Source of the DNA: Streptomyces sp. Sge12
GTDB lineage: Bacteria; Actinomycetota; Actinomycetes; Streptomycetales; Streptomycetaceae
NCBI RefSeq assembly: GCF_002080455.1
Contig: NZ_CP020555.1
Span: 4,359,501 to 4,423,500, forward strand
Direction: 5' to 3'
Length of the DNA: 64,000 nt
Part shown: piece by piece, positions 52,379 to 60,527 of the stretch
Layout of the letters: each line of letters opens with the position of its first letter
Numbering within the stretch: the stretch's first letter is position 1
Program-made: the position numbers and the translations under genes
Notes under the pieces: model-generated
Seen by the model: the letters and a program-made list of their open reading frames with translations, nothing else
What the model was told of the DNA's origin: nothing
Databases searched by the model: none

Positions 52379-53590
52379 ATGCGCCTGCTCGCACGCCTGG
52401 CCGCCGCGGCCCTCCTCACCGTCCCCCCGGTCGTGGCCGGTACGGCCTCCGCCGCGGCCCCGGAGCCGACCCCGGCACCGCTGCTCAAGTCCGACAACGC
52501 GGTGCCCGGCAAGTACATCGTGACCCTGGGAACGGGGGTGGACGCGGCGCAGGCCGCGAAGAAGCTGGGTCTGAAGCCCTCGTTCGTCTACACCTCGGCG
52601 ATGAACGGCTTCGCCGCCTCGCTGACCCCGCTCCAGCTGACGATCGTCCGCAACAGCCTGGGCGTGAAGGCCGTCGAGGAGGACGCGAAGGTGCAGTCGG
52701 TGCCGAGGCAGAGCACCGTGGCGGGCACCCGGGCCCCGGCCTCGTCCTGGGGCCTGGACCGGATCGACCAGCAGGACGACTGGGACAAGGCCAACGGCAC
52801 GGGTGACGGGCAGTTCAGCCCCGAGGGCAACGGCGCCGGGGTGACCGCCTACATCCTCGACACCGGCATCGACTACAACCACACCGAGTTCGGCGGGCCC
52901 GACGCCACTCGCGCCACGTTCGGCTTCGACGCGATCAACGACGGCCGCAACGGCGCCGACTGCCAGGGCCACGGTACGCACGTCGCGGGTACGGTCGCGG
53001 GGAAGACGTACGGGGTCGCGAAGAAGGCCAGCCTGGTCAGCGTCCGAGTCCTCGGCTGCGACGGCAAGGGCGAGTGGTCGGGGATCATCGCCGGGCTGGA
53101 CTGGGTGGCCAAGAACGCCAAGCAGCCGGCCGTGCTCAACGGCTCGCTGGGCGGCGAGCTGTCGAAGGCCGTGAACGACGCCGCCGACGCGGTCACCGCC
53201 GCGGGCGTGCTGCCCGTCATCGCGGCGGGCAACTCCGCGAAAGACGCCTGCGGCGTCTCGCCGGCCTCCGCGGCAAAGGTGGTCACCGTCGCCGCCTCCA
53301 ACCGGTACGACGAGGAGACCGACTTCTCCAACTGGGGCCAGTGCGTGACCCTCTACGCTCCCGGCCAGGCCATCGTCTCCGCGAAGCTCGGCGGCGGCAG
53401 CGTGGCCCTCGACGGTACGTCGATGGCCGCGCCGCACGCCACCGGTGTCGCGGTCCTCTACAAGGCCAAGAACCCGACGGCGGAGCCGGAGGCCATCGCC
53501 GAATTCCTGGAGTCCGAGACCACCAAGGACGTCCTGAAGAACCTGAGCCCGGCCAGTCCGAACAAGCTGCTCTACACCGCCGGTCTCTGA
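52379..53590 (+). CDS. Secreted subtilisin-like serine protease (S8), copy 1
   Basis: 403 residues: signal peptide (1-27), I9 propeptide (about 45-108), then a proteinase K-type S8 domain. The catalytic triad is D161 in YILDTGID, H198 in GHGTHVAGT and S348 in GTSMAAPHATG, with the oxyanion Asn in VIAAGNSAKD. It is a secreted nutrient protease. Its paralogue follows at once, and an I9-only gene lies upstream on the other strand. AGGGAG precedes the ATG. Confidence 0.94.
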   Translation: MRLLARLAAAALLTVPPVVAGTASAAAPEPTPAPLLKSDNAVPGKYIVTLGTGVDAAQAAKKLGLKPSFVYTSAMNGFAASLTPLQLTIVRNSLGVKAVEEDAKVQSVPRQSTVAGTRAPASSWGLDRIDQQDDWDKANGTGDGQFSPEGNGAGVTAYILDTGIDYNHTEFGGPDATRATFGFDAINDGRNGADCQGHGTHVAGTVAGKTYGVAKKASLVSVRVLGCDGKGEWSGIIAGLDWVAKNAKQPAVLNGSLGGELSKAVNDAADAVTAAGVLPVIAAGNSAKDACGVSPASAAKVVTVAASNRYDEETDFSNWGQCVTLYAPGQAIVSAKLGGGSVALDGTSMAAPHATGVAVLYKAKNPTAEPEAIAEFLESETTKDVLKNLSPASPNKLLYTAGL

Positions 53591-53596
53591 CCCGCC

Positions 53597-53629
53597 CCCG
53601 TACGGGCGGCCCCCGGCCGCCCGTACGGG
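53597..53629 (+). terminator. Subtilase 1 terminator
   Basis: CCCGTACGGGCGGCC pairs perfectly with GGCCGCCCGTACGGG around CCC, 6 bp after the stop. Confidence 0.9.
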
Positions 53630-53677
53630 TGATCTTCCTGCGGTCGTCCGTTCGGGACGTCACCCCGGGTAGCGGCC

Positions 53678-53695
53678 CGGAATGACCCTTTCTGC
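53678..53695. promoter_or_regulatory. Shared 18-bp motif upstream of subtilase 2
   Basis: CGGAATGACCCTTTCTGC, 195 bp before the start of subtilase 2, the same distance as in copy 1. Confidence 0.5.
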
Positions 53696-53872
53696 AGCGT
53701 CCGCGACACGCCCCCGACAGAAGCAACGCACTGTCCGCCAGGCGGAGGCGGGCGGCTCAAGTTCTCTCCCGGACGCATCCGATGTACGGGAGGGCCGCAC
53801 CCGCGGAGGACTCCAGGTCGCGGGGGCGGCTCCTCCACGCCCCCCTTCGAAGCACGTCAGGGAGCTCTTTCC

Positions 53873-55054
53873 ATGCGTCTGCTCGCCCGTCTGGCCACGG
53901 CCCTTCTCGTCACCGTCACCCCTGTCGCGGCCGCCACCGCCTCCTCCGCGGCCCCGGAGCCGACCCCGGCACCGCTGCTCACCGCCGCGAACCCGATCCC
54001 CGAGAGCTACATCGTCACCCTCGACAAGTCCGCCACCCCGGCGAAGGTCGCGGCGGCGCTCGGGGTGAAGGCGAAGTTCACCTACAGCTCGGCGCTGAAC
54101 GGCTTCTCCGCGACCCTCACCGAGAAGCAGCTGCAGGCCGCCCGGCAGACGGCGGGCGTGAAGTCCGTGGCACAGGACGCGCTGGTGACCGCCCCGCCGG
54201 CGCCCGCGGCCGGCGTCGCGACCAAGGCGCCGTCGAACTCCTGGGGCCTGGACCGGATCGACCAGCGGTTCCTGCCGCTCGACAACGAGTTCAGCCCCAA
54301 CACCAACGGCCAGGGGGTGACGGCGTACATCCTCGACAGCGGCATCGACTTCCGGCACACCGAGTTCGGGGGCCGCGCCCGACCCGGCTTCGATGCGATC
54401 GGCGACGGCCGCAACGGCGCGGACTGCAACGGCCACGGCACGCACGTCGCGGGCACGGTCGGCGGCGAGACCTTCGGCGTGGCGCACAAGGTGAGCCTGG
54501 TCAGCGTCCGGGTCCTGGGATGCGACGGTCGGGGCCCCTGGTCGGGGATCATCGCGGGCCTGGACTGGGTGGCCAACAACGCCCGCCAGCCGGCCGTCCT
54601 GAACGCCTCGCTGGGCGGTGACCGCTTCGAGCCGGTCAACGACGCAACGAACGCGCTGTTCAACCGGGGCGTGCTGCCGATCGTCGCGGCGGGCAACGAG
54701 AACGTCGACGCCCGCCGGGTGTCGCCCGCCTCCACGCCGAACGCGGTGACGGTCGGCGCGACCAACCGCTACGACCAGGAGACCGACTTCTCCAACTGGG
54801 GCGAGGTCCTGGACCTCTACGCCCCCGGCCAGGACATCATCTCCGCGCGGAACGGCGGCGGCAGCGTGTCGCTGAACGGCACCTCCATGGCGGCGCCGCA
54901 CGTCGCCGGGGTGGCAGCCCTCTACAAGGCAGCGCACCCCACCGCGAGCCCGACCGAGGTGGCGAACTCCCTGAAGAACGAGGCCACCCCGGGCGTCATC
55001 CAGAACCTCAGCGACAACGGCCCCGACAAGCTGCTGTTCACCAACGGTCTCTGA
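53873..55054 (+). CDS. Secreted subtilisin-like serine protease (S8), copy 2
   Basis: 393 residues, tandem paralogue of the previous gene. The signal peptide, I9 propeptide (YIVTLDKSATPAKVAAAL) and S8 domain are in the same order. The triad is D155 in YILDSGID, H188 in GHGTHVAGT and S338 in GTSMAAPHVAG. Both mature domains begin near SWGLDRIDQ. Divergence outside motifs suggests the duplication is not very recent. CAGGGAG precedes the ATG. Its stop overlaps the convergent DUF397 gene by 17 bp. Confidence 0.94.
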   Translation: MRLLARLATALLVTVTPVAAATASSAAPEPTPAPLLTAANPIPESYIVTLDKSATPAKVAAALGVKAKFTYSSALNGFSATLTEKQLQAARQTAGVKSVAQDALVTAPPAPAAGVATKAPSNSWGLDRIDQRFLPLDNEFSPNTNGQGVTAYILDSGIDFRHTEFGGRARPGFDAIGDGRNGADCNGHGTHVAGTVGGETFGVAHKVSLVSVRVLGCDGRGPWSGIIAGLDWVANNARQPAVLNASLGGDRFEPVNDATNALFNRGVLPIVAAGNENVDARRVSPASTPNAVTVGATNRYDQETDFSNWGEVLDLYAPGQDIISARNGGGSVSLNGTSMAAPHVAGVAALYKAAHPTASPTEVANSLKNEATPGVIQNLSDNGPDKLLFTNGL

Positions 55055-55304
55055 GCGACCCGACGAACCGGGCCCAGGCCTGCGCGTGGAAGATCACGTG
55101 TGGGCCTTCGGGCTGCTTGGAGTCCCGGACGGGGACGAGGTCGGGGTGGCCGTCGGCCACTTCGAGGCAGTCGCCGCCATCGCCGCCGCTGTACGTCGAC
55201 TTCCGCCAGGTGGCCATCTCCAGGCAGTTGCCGCCGCTTGCGTCGCTGTAGCTGGATTTGTGCCAGATGGCCGTCGTCAGGTCGTACTCAGGCGTGCTGG
55301 TCAT
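55038..55304 (-). CDS. DUF397 protein with a duplicated half-module
   Basis: 88 residues. DUF397 is typically 50-60 residues, and here the WxKSSYS module appears twice: AIWHKSSYSDASGGNCLEMA and then TWRKSTYSGGDGGDCLEVAD, followed by VPVRDSKQPEGPHVIF. DUF397 (BldB-like) proteins partner WhiJ-type Xre regulators. The start overlaps the upstream Xre gene by 17 nt, so the two are translated together. Its 3' end overlaps the protease gene on the other strand. Confidence 0.88.
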   Translation of the reverse strand: MTSTPEYDLTTAIWHKSSYSDASGGNCLEMATWRKSTYSGGDGGDCLEVADGHPDLVPVRDSKQPEGPHVIFHAQAWARFVGSLRDRW

Positions 55305-56124
55305 GTTCGTAATCCTCCGCCACGGACTCGATCAAGGCCAGGGACTTGCGCGGTGACAGCGCGTTGGCCGTGAGGAGATCGTAGGTCAGCGTGTGATGGG
55401 CGACTGTCGCCGGATCGTCGAAAAGGAGCCCTGTTCCCATGCCTTCGGCGTAGGAGAGCGGGGGAGCGTCGTCAAACGACATCAACTTGATGGCGCCCCC
55501 CATGGCCGCATGCAGGCCAGCGCTAAAGGGCAATACCTGAACGATGATGCGGCGGGCCCGCATCAGACTTGCGATGTGGCGCAGGGCCTCGACCCGGACG
55601 GCTGGGTTGTCCCCCGCGCGGCGCAGCACCGCCTCGTCGAGGACACACCACAACAAAGGGGTTGTTGGCTGGTTGAGCAGTGCCGCGCGGGCCAGCCGGT
55701 TCGTGACGAGTTCGTCGATCCTCTCCTCTGTTGCAGTCGGATGTCCGGCCTGGAACACCTCCCGGGCGTAAGCCTCTGTCTGGAGCAGTCCAGGAATCAG
55801 CTGTGGGGCGTACTCCCGGATTTCCCTCGCCCGAGCCTCTGCTTCGGCTGCCTCCGCGAAGTGGTCCGGGTACTTCGACTCGGCCGCCGCCTCGCAGTTG
55901 CGGACGAAAAAGCCTCCCGTGTCGAGGATCTCGTCGATCTGGCGGGCGAACTCCAGGTGCATGCGACGCGTGCCCGCTTCGAGCTGGCCGATGAACGACC
56001 CGCTGACGAAGAGCCGTTCGCCGAGTTCGGCCTGGCTCATGCCTGCGCGTTCGCGCGCTACGCGCAGTTCCGCGCCCAGGAGGGCGCGGGGTGAGGAGGA
56101 GGGATCGAGGTTCTTTCGTGGCAT
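55288..56124 (-). CDS. Xre-family regulator with DUF5753 (WhiJ-type)
   Basis: 278 residues. An N-terminal helix-turn-helix (about 13-70) reads LGAELRVARERAGMSQAELG and SGSFIGQLEAGTRRM. A DUF5753 domain follows, with QLIPGLLQTEAYAREVFQAG, RLARAALLNQP and VQVLPFSAGLHAAMGG. Streptomyces encode dozens of such regulators with DUF397 partners, and a few affect development and antibiotic production. The target is not evident. The pair could form a toxin-antitoxin-like or repressor/partner unit. Confidence 0.9.
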   Translation of the reverse strand: MPRKNLDPSSSPRALLGAELRVARERAGMSQAELGERLFVSGSFIGQLEAGTRRMHLEFARQIDEILDTGGFFVRNCEAAAESKYPDHFAEAAEAEARAREIREYAPQLIPGLLQTEAYAREVFQAGHPTATEERIDELVTNRLARAALLNQPTTPLLWCVLDEAVLRRAGDNPAVRVEALRHIASLMRARRIIVQVLPFSAGLHAAMGGAIKLMSFDDAPPLSYAEGMGTGLLFDDPATVAHHTLTYDLLTANALSPRKSLALIESVAEDYEHDQHA

Positions 56125-56240
56125 GGCAACTCCCTGAGCAACATGTGCGGTTGTTGAGGGGCCCTCACTTGAAAGGCTAATGAGCGCGTCGCCACTCTGT
56201 GTGAAGAAGTTGGATACTCAGAGTAGAAAGGTGACATGTC

Positions 56241-56462
56241 ATGGTGCTCTCCCCACAGGAGCGCATGCAGGCGGCCGAGGAGGCCGTCCGGCAGCTGCGG
56301 GAGTCCCTCGCCGGGGTCGGGGTGCTGTTCCCCTCGCTGGACGTGGAACGGGTCTCGGCCGCCGGGACGTACGGGCTGCCGCTGGTGGACCTGGGCCGCT
56401 GCAACCTGGACACCGCGCTCCGGCTGGCCGCCGTCCTGCACGAGCGGGCGGCGGGTTCGTGA
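56241..56462 (+). CDS. Unrecognised 73-residue protein
   Basis: Helical N-terminus (SPQERMQAAEEAVRQLRESL), then AAGTYGLPLVDLGRCNLDTA and a closing helix. It is soluble, with one Cys. The reading frame overlaps the next gene as GTGA, so the two are co-translated. It is divergent from the Xre/DUF397 pair with only 116 bp between starts, so that regulator may control it. Confidence 0.6.
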   Translation: MVLSPQERMQAAEEAVRQLRESLAGVGVLFPSLDVERVSAAGTYGLPLVDLGRCNLDTALRLAAVLHERAAGS

Positions 56463-56986
56463 GCGAGGCCGTGGAGGCGGCGAACTTCGCCTTCGAGCTC
56501 GGCTGGAAGCTGCGCGGCCTGGAGACGGCCCTGGCCCCGCGCGGGACCCGCGGCCCGACGGCCGGGGGTCCGCCCGCGCCGCCCGGGCGGCAGCGGTTCA
56601 CGCTGGTGCACTGCCCGGTGGAGGGCTATCCGGGGTTCGACGACCCCCGCTACGACGGGCTCAAGGCGGCTCCGCCGCAGGGCTGCGCGGTGGAGGACCT
56701 CGGCGGATGCCTGGGGCTGACGTGCGACCGGCCCGGCGGGCGCCTGCTGGACGCGGTCGCGGAGCTGTGCGCGGAGATCCGTACCCGGCACGGCCTGCTG
56801 ATGACCGGGCTCGGCATCGACAGGCTGTGGGAGTGGTCGCAGGACGGCACCGACGGCTGGGGTGCCGAGATCGTGGGGCAGTTGCTGCTGATGGCCGCCG
56901 AGCGGGGGCCCAGGCTCGGCTACGGCGTGGACGATCTGGCCGGGTTCCTGAAGGAGGCCGCCGGGGCGGGCAGCCCCGGGCGCTGA
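56459..56986 (+). CDS. Unrecognised 175-residue protein
   Basis: The GTG at 56459 overlaps the preceding stop by 4 nt. Features include VEAANFAFELGWKLRGLETA, a Pro/Gly-rich patch, FTLVHCPVEGYPGFDDPRYD, CLGLTCDRPGG and a helical C-terminus. There are four cysteines, no signal peptide and no membrane segment. I do not recognise the family. Tight coupling to the 73-residue protein suggests the two act together. Confidence 0.6.
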   Translation: MSEAVEAANFAFELGWKLRGLETALAPRGTRGPTAGGPPAPPGRQRFTLVHCPVEGYPGFDDPRYDGLKAAPPQGCAVEDLGGCLGLTCDRPGGRLLDAVAELCAEIRTRHGLLMTGLGIDRLWEWSQDGTDGWGAEIVGQLLLMAAERGPRLGYGVDDLAGFLKEAAGAGSPGR

Positions 56987-57002
56987 GGCCGGTGCGGCCG
57001 GA

Positions 57003-57386
57003 TCAGGGGCCCGCGGCGCGCATCCGCATGCGCAGGAAGTGCGCGTAGGGCGATCCGGAGTCGAAGGTCTGGCGGTGCAGTGCCGGGGGGACCCGGGGGC
57101 CCCAGACCCAGGCCATGTCGCAGCCGTAGCAGAACGCGGCCTCGTAGAGCGGCGGTCCGGCCGGGTCGGCGTACGCACGGATGCCCCAGCCGGGGGCGAA
57201 CCCGCACAGGGTGAGGTCGGCGGTGGGCATCCTGCGGATCACGCCGAGCATCTCCGTCACGGCGGGTCCCTCCCAGGAGCCGACGACGGGCCCGGTCATC
57301 GGGTCGCCGTGCTGCTCGGGGCCGGCGGTGATGCGCACGACGTCGATACGGGTCGTGGCGGCGACGGCGTCGGCGGGGAGCAGCAT
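57003..57386 (-). CDS. Unrecognised 127-residue protein with FCYGC motif
   Basis: From ATG 57386: MLLPADAVAATTRIDVVRIT, then a domain with LTLCGFAPGWGIRAYADP and AAFCYGCDMAWVWGPRVP. The paired Cys may bind metal. It has no signal peptide. A longer frame reaches 57527, but the first codons there are less protein-like. The 274 bp from 57387 to 57660 otherwise show no supported gene. Confidence 0.5.
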   Translation of the reverse strand: MLLPADAVAATTRIDVVRITAGPEQHGDPMTGPVVGSWEGPAVTEMLGVIRRMPTADLTLCGFAPGWGIRAYADPAGPPLYEAAFCYGCDMAWVWGPRVPPALHRQTFDSGSPYAHFLRMRMRAAGP

Positions 57387-57660
57387 CGGCACAGCATGGC
57401 ATCCGGGGTTCGGGGTCCCTCCGGCAGCTCGACAACTCCCTTGTGGCGAAACGATTTTGGTGTGCCGCGCCTCGACCGAATGCTGAAGATGATCACTCGG
57501 AGGGATGGTTTCCCTGCTCAGAGGCACGGGGAGCGGCCGATGACCCGGTGTGAGGATGCCGGGCGGCAGGGAGCGGCCGGTCCTCAGGCGCTCCCGGCCC
57601 GCCCCGAGTCACCGCGTCTGCGTGCGGTGGTTCCATGACTACGCAAGGAGTCGACCGAGT

Positions 57661-58920
57661 ATGTCCAACACCGTCGTTGACATCTGGGGGCCTGCCTCCC
57701 CGCAGGCCCGTTCCTCCTTCCCTCCCGCGCCGGACGCGCACGACGAGTGGCCCCTGGAGGGCGGCACGGCCTGGGTGTACTACAGCCCGCTGAACCGCCG
57801 GCAGCTCATCCGGCCCGTGATCCTCTCCGACGGCTTCTCGGGCGGATCCAGCAACCTGGACCAGCTCTGGCACGGGCTGGAGGAGAACGGGAACTACCGC
57901 TTCATCAGTGAACTGCACGCCGCCGGCCGGGATGTGATCATCCTCGGCTACCACGACCGGACGGCCTCGATCACGGCCAACGCCGAGACCGCGATCGAGT
58001 GCATCCGCCGGGCCGTCGCCGAGCGGGCAGGTCGCGCGAAGCTGGCCGTGGGCGGCTTCAGCATGGGCGGGCTCATCACCCGCTACGCGCTGGCCAGGAT
58101 GGAGCAGGACCCGGGCCTCCCGGACCACGAGACCGCCACCTACCTCTCCTACGACACCCCTCACCACGGCGCGTGGTTCCCGGTCTCCCTCCAGGCCTTC
58201 ACCCACTACGCGACGGACCAGTGGGGGGAGGTTCCCACGCTGGGCCCGGTGCTGCGCCAGCTCTCCGGGCTGCTCAACAGCCCCGCGGCGAAGGAGATGG
58301 CGCGGTGGCACATCGGCAAGGTCGACGCCGAGCCGGAGCAGGCGCCGGAGCGGCTCGCGTTCCTGCGCAAGCTCGACGAGATCGGGGGGTGGCCGCGGAA
58401 CCTCCGCAAGATCGGTGTCGCCAACGGCGTGGACACCGGTGCCGGGAACGGCGCCGAGGCCGGCGAGATCGCGGTGCGGGGCGACGGCGAGACGCTCCAG
58501 GACACCTGGCTGAAGATCCAGGCCCAGGGCGACCAGATCGTCGCGAGGCTGCAGAAGGCCGGCGACGAGCCGACCCTGGTGCGCACCAGCGGGCTGCCCG
58601 ACATCGACGGCGCTCCCGGCGGCCTGTTCACCATGCAGTCCCCGGTCGGCGACACCGGCAGCTTCGGCCTCGCCGCCCTCCTCATGACCCTTCTCGGCAA
58701 CGTGGTCGACCCGGACGTCATCAACACGTCCTGCTTCATCCCCGCCATCAGCGCCGTCGCGTCCGGCGACATCAACGACCCGCAGGCGCTGTACCGCCCG
58801 ATCGCCGCGGACGCCGGCGCGCTCGACGCCTTCCTGTGCGCCGGCCGGAACGAGGGCCACACCACCATGACCGAGGAACTCGGGTCGTGGCTCGTGAACG
58901 AGATCGTGGTGGCCGAGTGA
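57661..58920 (+). CDS. Alpha/beta hydrolase (lipase-like)
   Basis: 419 residues. The nucleophile elbow is VGGFSMGGLITRYALARM (GxSxG). IILGYHDRTASITANAETAI precedes it, and YLSYDTPHHGAWFPVS follows. An acid residue and His (for example NEGHTTMTEELG near the C-terminus) would complete the triad. There is no signal peptide, so it is likely cytosolic. AAGGAG is about 11 nt before the ATG. Substrate is unknown. A large bidirectional terminator follows. Confidence 0.8.
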   Translation: MSNTVVDIWGPASPQARSSFPPAPDAHDEWPLEGGTAWVYYSPLNRRQLIRPVILSDGFSGGSSNLDQLWHGLEENGNYRFISELHAAGRDVIILGYHDRTASITANAETAIECIRRAVAERAGRAKLAVGGFSMGGLITRYALARMEQDPGLPDHETATYLSYDTPHHGAWFPVSLQAFTHYATDQWGEVPTLGPVLRQLSGLLNSPAAKEMARWHIGKVDAEPEQAPERLAFLRKLDEIGGWPRNLRKIGVANGVDTGAGNGAEAGEIAVRGDGETLQDTWLKIQAQGDQIVARLQKAGDEPTLVRTSGLPDIDGAPGGLFTMQSPVGDTGSFGLAALLMTLLGNVVDPDVINTSCFIPAISAVASGDINDPQALYRPIAADAGALDAFLCAGRNEGHTTMTEELGSWLVNEIVVAE

Positions 58921-58925
58921 CCACC

Positions 58926-58973
58926 GGGGTGGGCGGGGGCGGCCCCGGCCCGGTGGCCGCCCCCGCCCACCCC
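58926..58973. terminator. Large bidirectional terminator
   Basis: GGGGTGGGCGGGGGCGGCC pairs perfectly (19 bp) with GGCCGCCCCCGCCCACCCC. It serves the hydrolase gene and the convergent mur operon. Confidence 0.93.
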
Positions 58974-58995
58974 GGCGCTCCGGTCGGCGGCCCGC

Positions 58996-60504
58996 CTAGG
59001 CGGGGACGCGTTCCTGCGGGGGCGCTCCGGCGGCGGTCGCGGTGTCCTGGGCGGGGTTCGTGTGGTCCGGGTCGGTGTTGAGGTCGGCCAGCATCCGGCG
59101 GGTGAAGCCGAAGAAGTAGGTGGCGAGGAAGCCCGCCAGATAGCCGACCAGCAGGCCGCCCGCGTAGATCGCGAGGGTGAGGCCCGCGCTGGACCTGCCG
59201 TCGAGCAGCGGGAACAGGGCCCAGCCGGAGGGGCCGATGGCGGTGGAGCCGAAGGCGACGCCCAGCTGGTGGAAGAGGCCGACGAAGGCGCCGCCGGCCG
59301 CGCCGCCGATGCAGGCGGTGACGAAGGGGCGGCCGAGCGGCAGGGAGACGCCGTAGATCAGCGGTTCGCCGATGCCCAGGAAGCCGGCCGGGAGCGCGGA
59401 CTTGATGGTGGTGCGGAGCGAGCCGTTGCGCGGGAGCCGGTAGTACACGGCGATGGCCGCGCCGACCTGGCCCGCGCCGGCCATGGCGAGGATGGGCAGC
59501 AGGACGGTGTAGCCGTCCTGCTCGATGAGGGTGGTGTGGATGGGGATGAGGGCCTGGTGCAGGCCCAGCATCACGAGGGGGAGGAAGAGGCCGCCGAGGA
59601 CCAGGCCCGCGAAGGCGCCGCCACTGGCGAGCAGCCAGTTCGCGAAGGTGCCGATGGCGGCGGAGGCTTCACCGGCGAGGTACATCAGGCCGAAGATCGT
59701 GACGAGGCCCGAGATCAGCACGGTGAGGGTGGGGGTGACGAGGACGTCCAGGGCCTCCGGCACCCACCTGCGGCACCACTTCTCCACGTACACGGCGAGG
59801 AGGGCGGCGGCGAGCGCGCCGAGGACGCCGCCCTGGCCGGGCTTGAGCTCCAGGCCGAAGGCGTCGATCTTTGCGACGCCCGGGAAGACGATGATCGCGG
59901 CGACCGCGCCGCCGAGGATCGGCGTACCGCCGAACTCCTTGGCCGTGTTGTACCCGACGAAGACCGCGATCAGGGACATGAAGCCGGAGGCGATGGCGGC
60001 GAGGGCGGGGACGACGGCGGGGACCCAGCCGAGGTTCGTGAGCAGGCCGTTCAGCCCGGCGATGATGCCGCAGCCGATCAGGGCCGGGATCAGCGGGACG
60101 AAGATGTTCGCGACGCGGCGCAGGAAGAGCTTGAAGGGGGTGGCGTTGCGGGCCTTCTGAGCCTCCTTCAGTGCCGCGCCCTGTGCGGCGAGGTCGTCCG
60201 CGGTGATGGGTGCCGGTGCCGGTGACGGTGCCGGTGACGCCGAGCGGCCCTCCTCGACCAGTGCCTCGAACTCCGGGGTCACGCGGGCGACGGCGCCCGG
60301 GCCCAGCACGATCTGGTAGGTGTCGTCCTCGACCACGCCGAGCACCGCCGGGAGGGCGCGCAGGGCCTCGTCCTGGACCAGCGAGCGGTCGCGCAGCGAG
60401 ATGCGCAGGCGGGTCATGCAGTGCGCGATCGAGACGATGTTGTCCGGGCCGCCGACCAGCGGAAGGATCGCGGCGGCGGTGGCGCGGTTCTTGTCAGTGG
60501 ACAT
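58996..60504 (-). CDS. murP: PTS transporter EIIBC, N-acetylmuramic acid type (MurP)
   Basis: 502 residues. EIIB has the phospho-Cys C29 in IVSIAHCMTRLRISL. After a Pro/Ala linker comes an EIIC membrane domain of about 10 helices (IFVPLIPALIGCGIIAGLNG, GVLGALAAALLAVYVEKW) with the conserved GIGEPLIYGVSLPLGRPF loop. No EIIA is fused, so phosphate must come from a separate EIIA (Crr). Next to murQ and murR, MurNAc uptake and phosphorylation is the best role. It starts 23 bp after murQ. Confidence 0.9.
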   Translation of the reverse strand: MSTDKNRATAAAILPLVGGPDNIVSIAHCMTRLRISLRDRSLVQDEALRALPAVLGVVEDDTYQIVLGPGAVARVTPEFEALVEEGRSASPAPSPAPAPITADDLAAQGAALKEAQKARNATPFKLFLRRVANIFVPLIPALIGCGIIAGLNGLLTNLGWVPAVVPALAAIASGFMSLIAVFVGYNTAKEFGGTPILGGAVAAIIVFPGVAKIDAFGLELKPGQGGVLGALAAALLAVYVEKWCRRWVPEALDVLVTPTLTVLISGLVTIFGLMYLAGEASAAIGTFANWLLASGGAFAGLVLGGLFLPLVMLGLHQALIPIHTTLIEQDGYTVLLPILAMAGAGQVGAAIAVYYRLPRNGSLRTTIKSALPAGFLGIGEPLIYGVSLPLGRPFVTACIGGAAGGAFVGLFHQLGVAFGSTAIGPSGWALFPLLDGRSSAGLTLAIYAGGLLVGYLAGFLATYFFGFTRRMLADLNTDPDHTNPAQDTATAAGAPPQERVPA

Positions 60505-60527
60505 GTGGGATCGCCTTGGGTCGGGGG

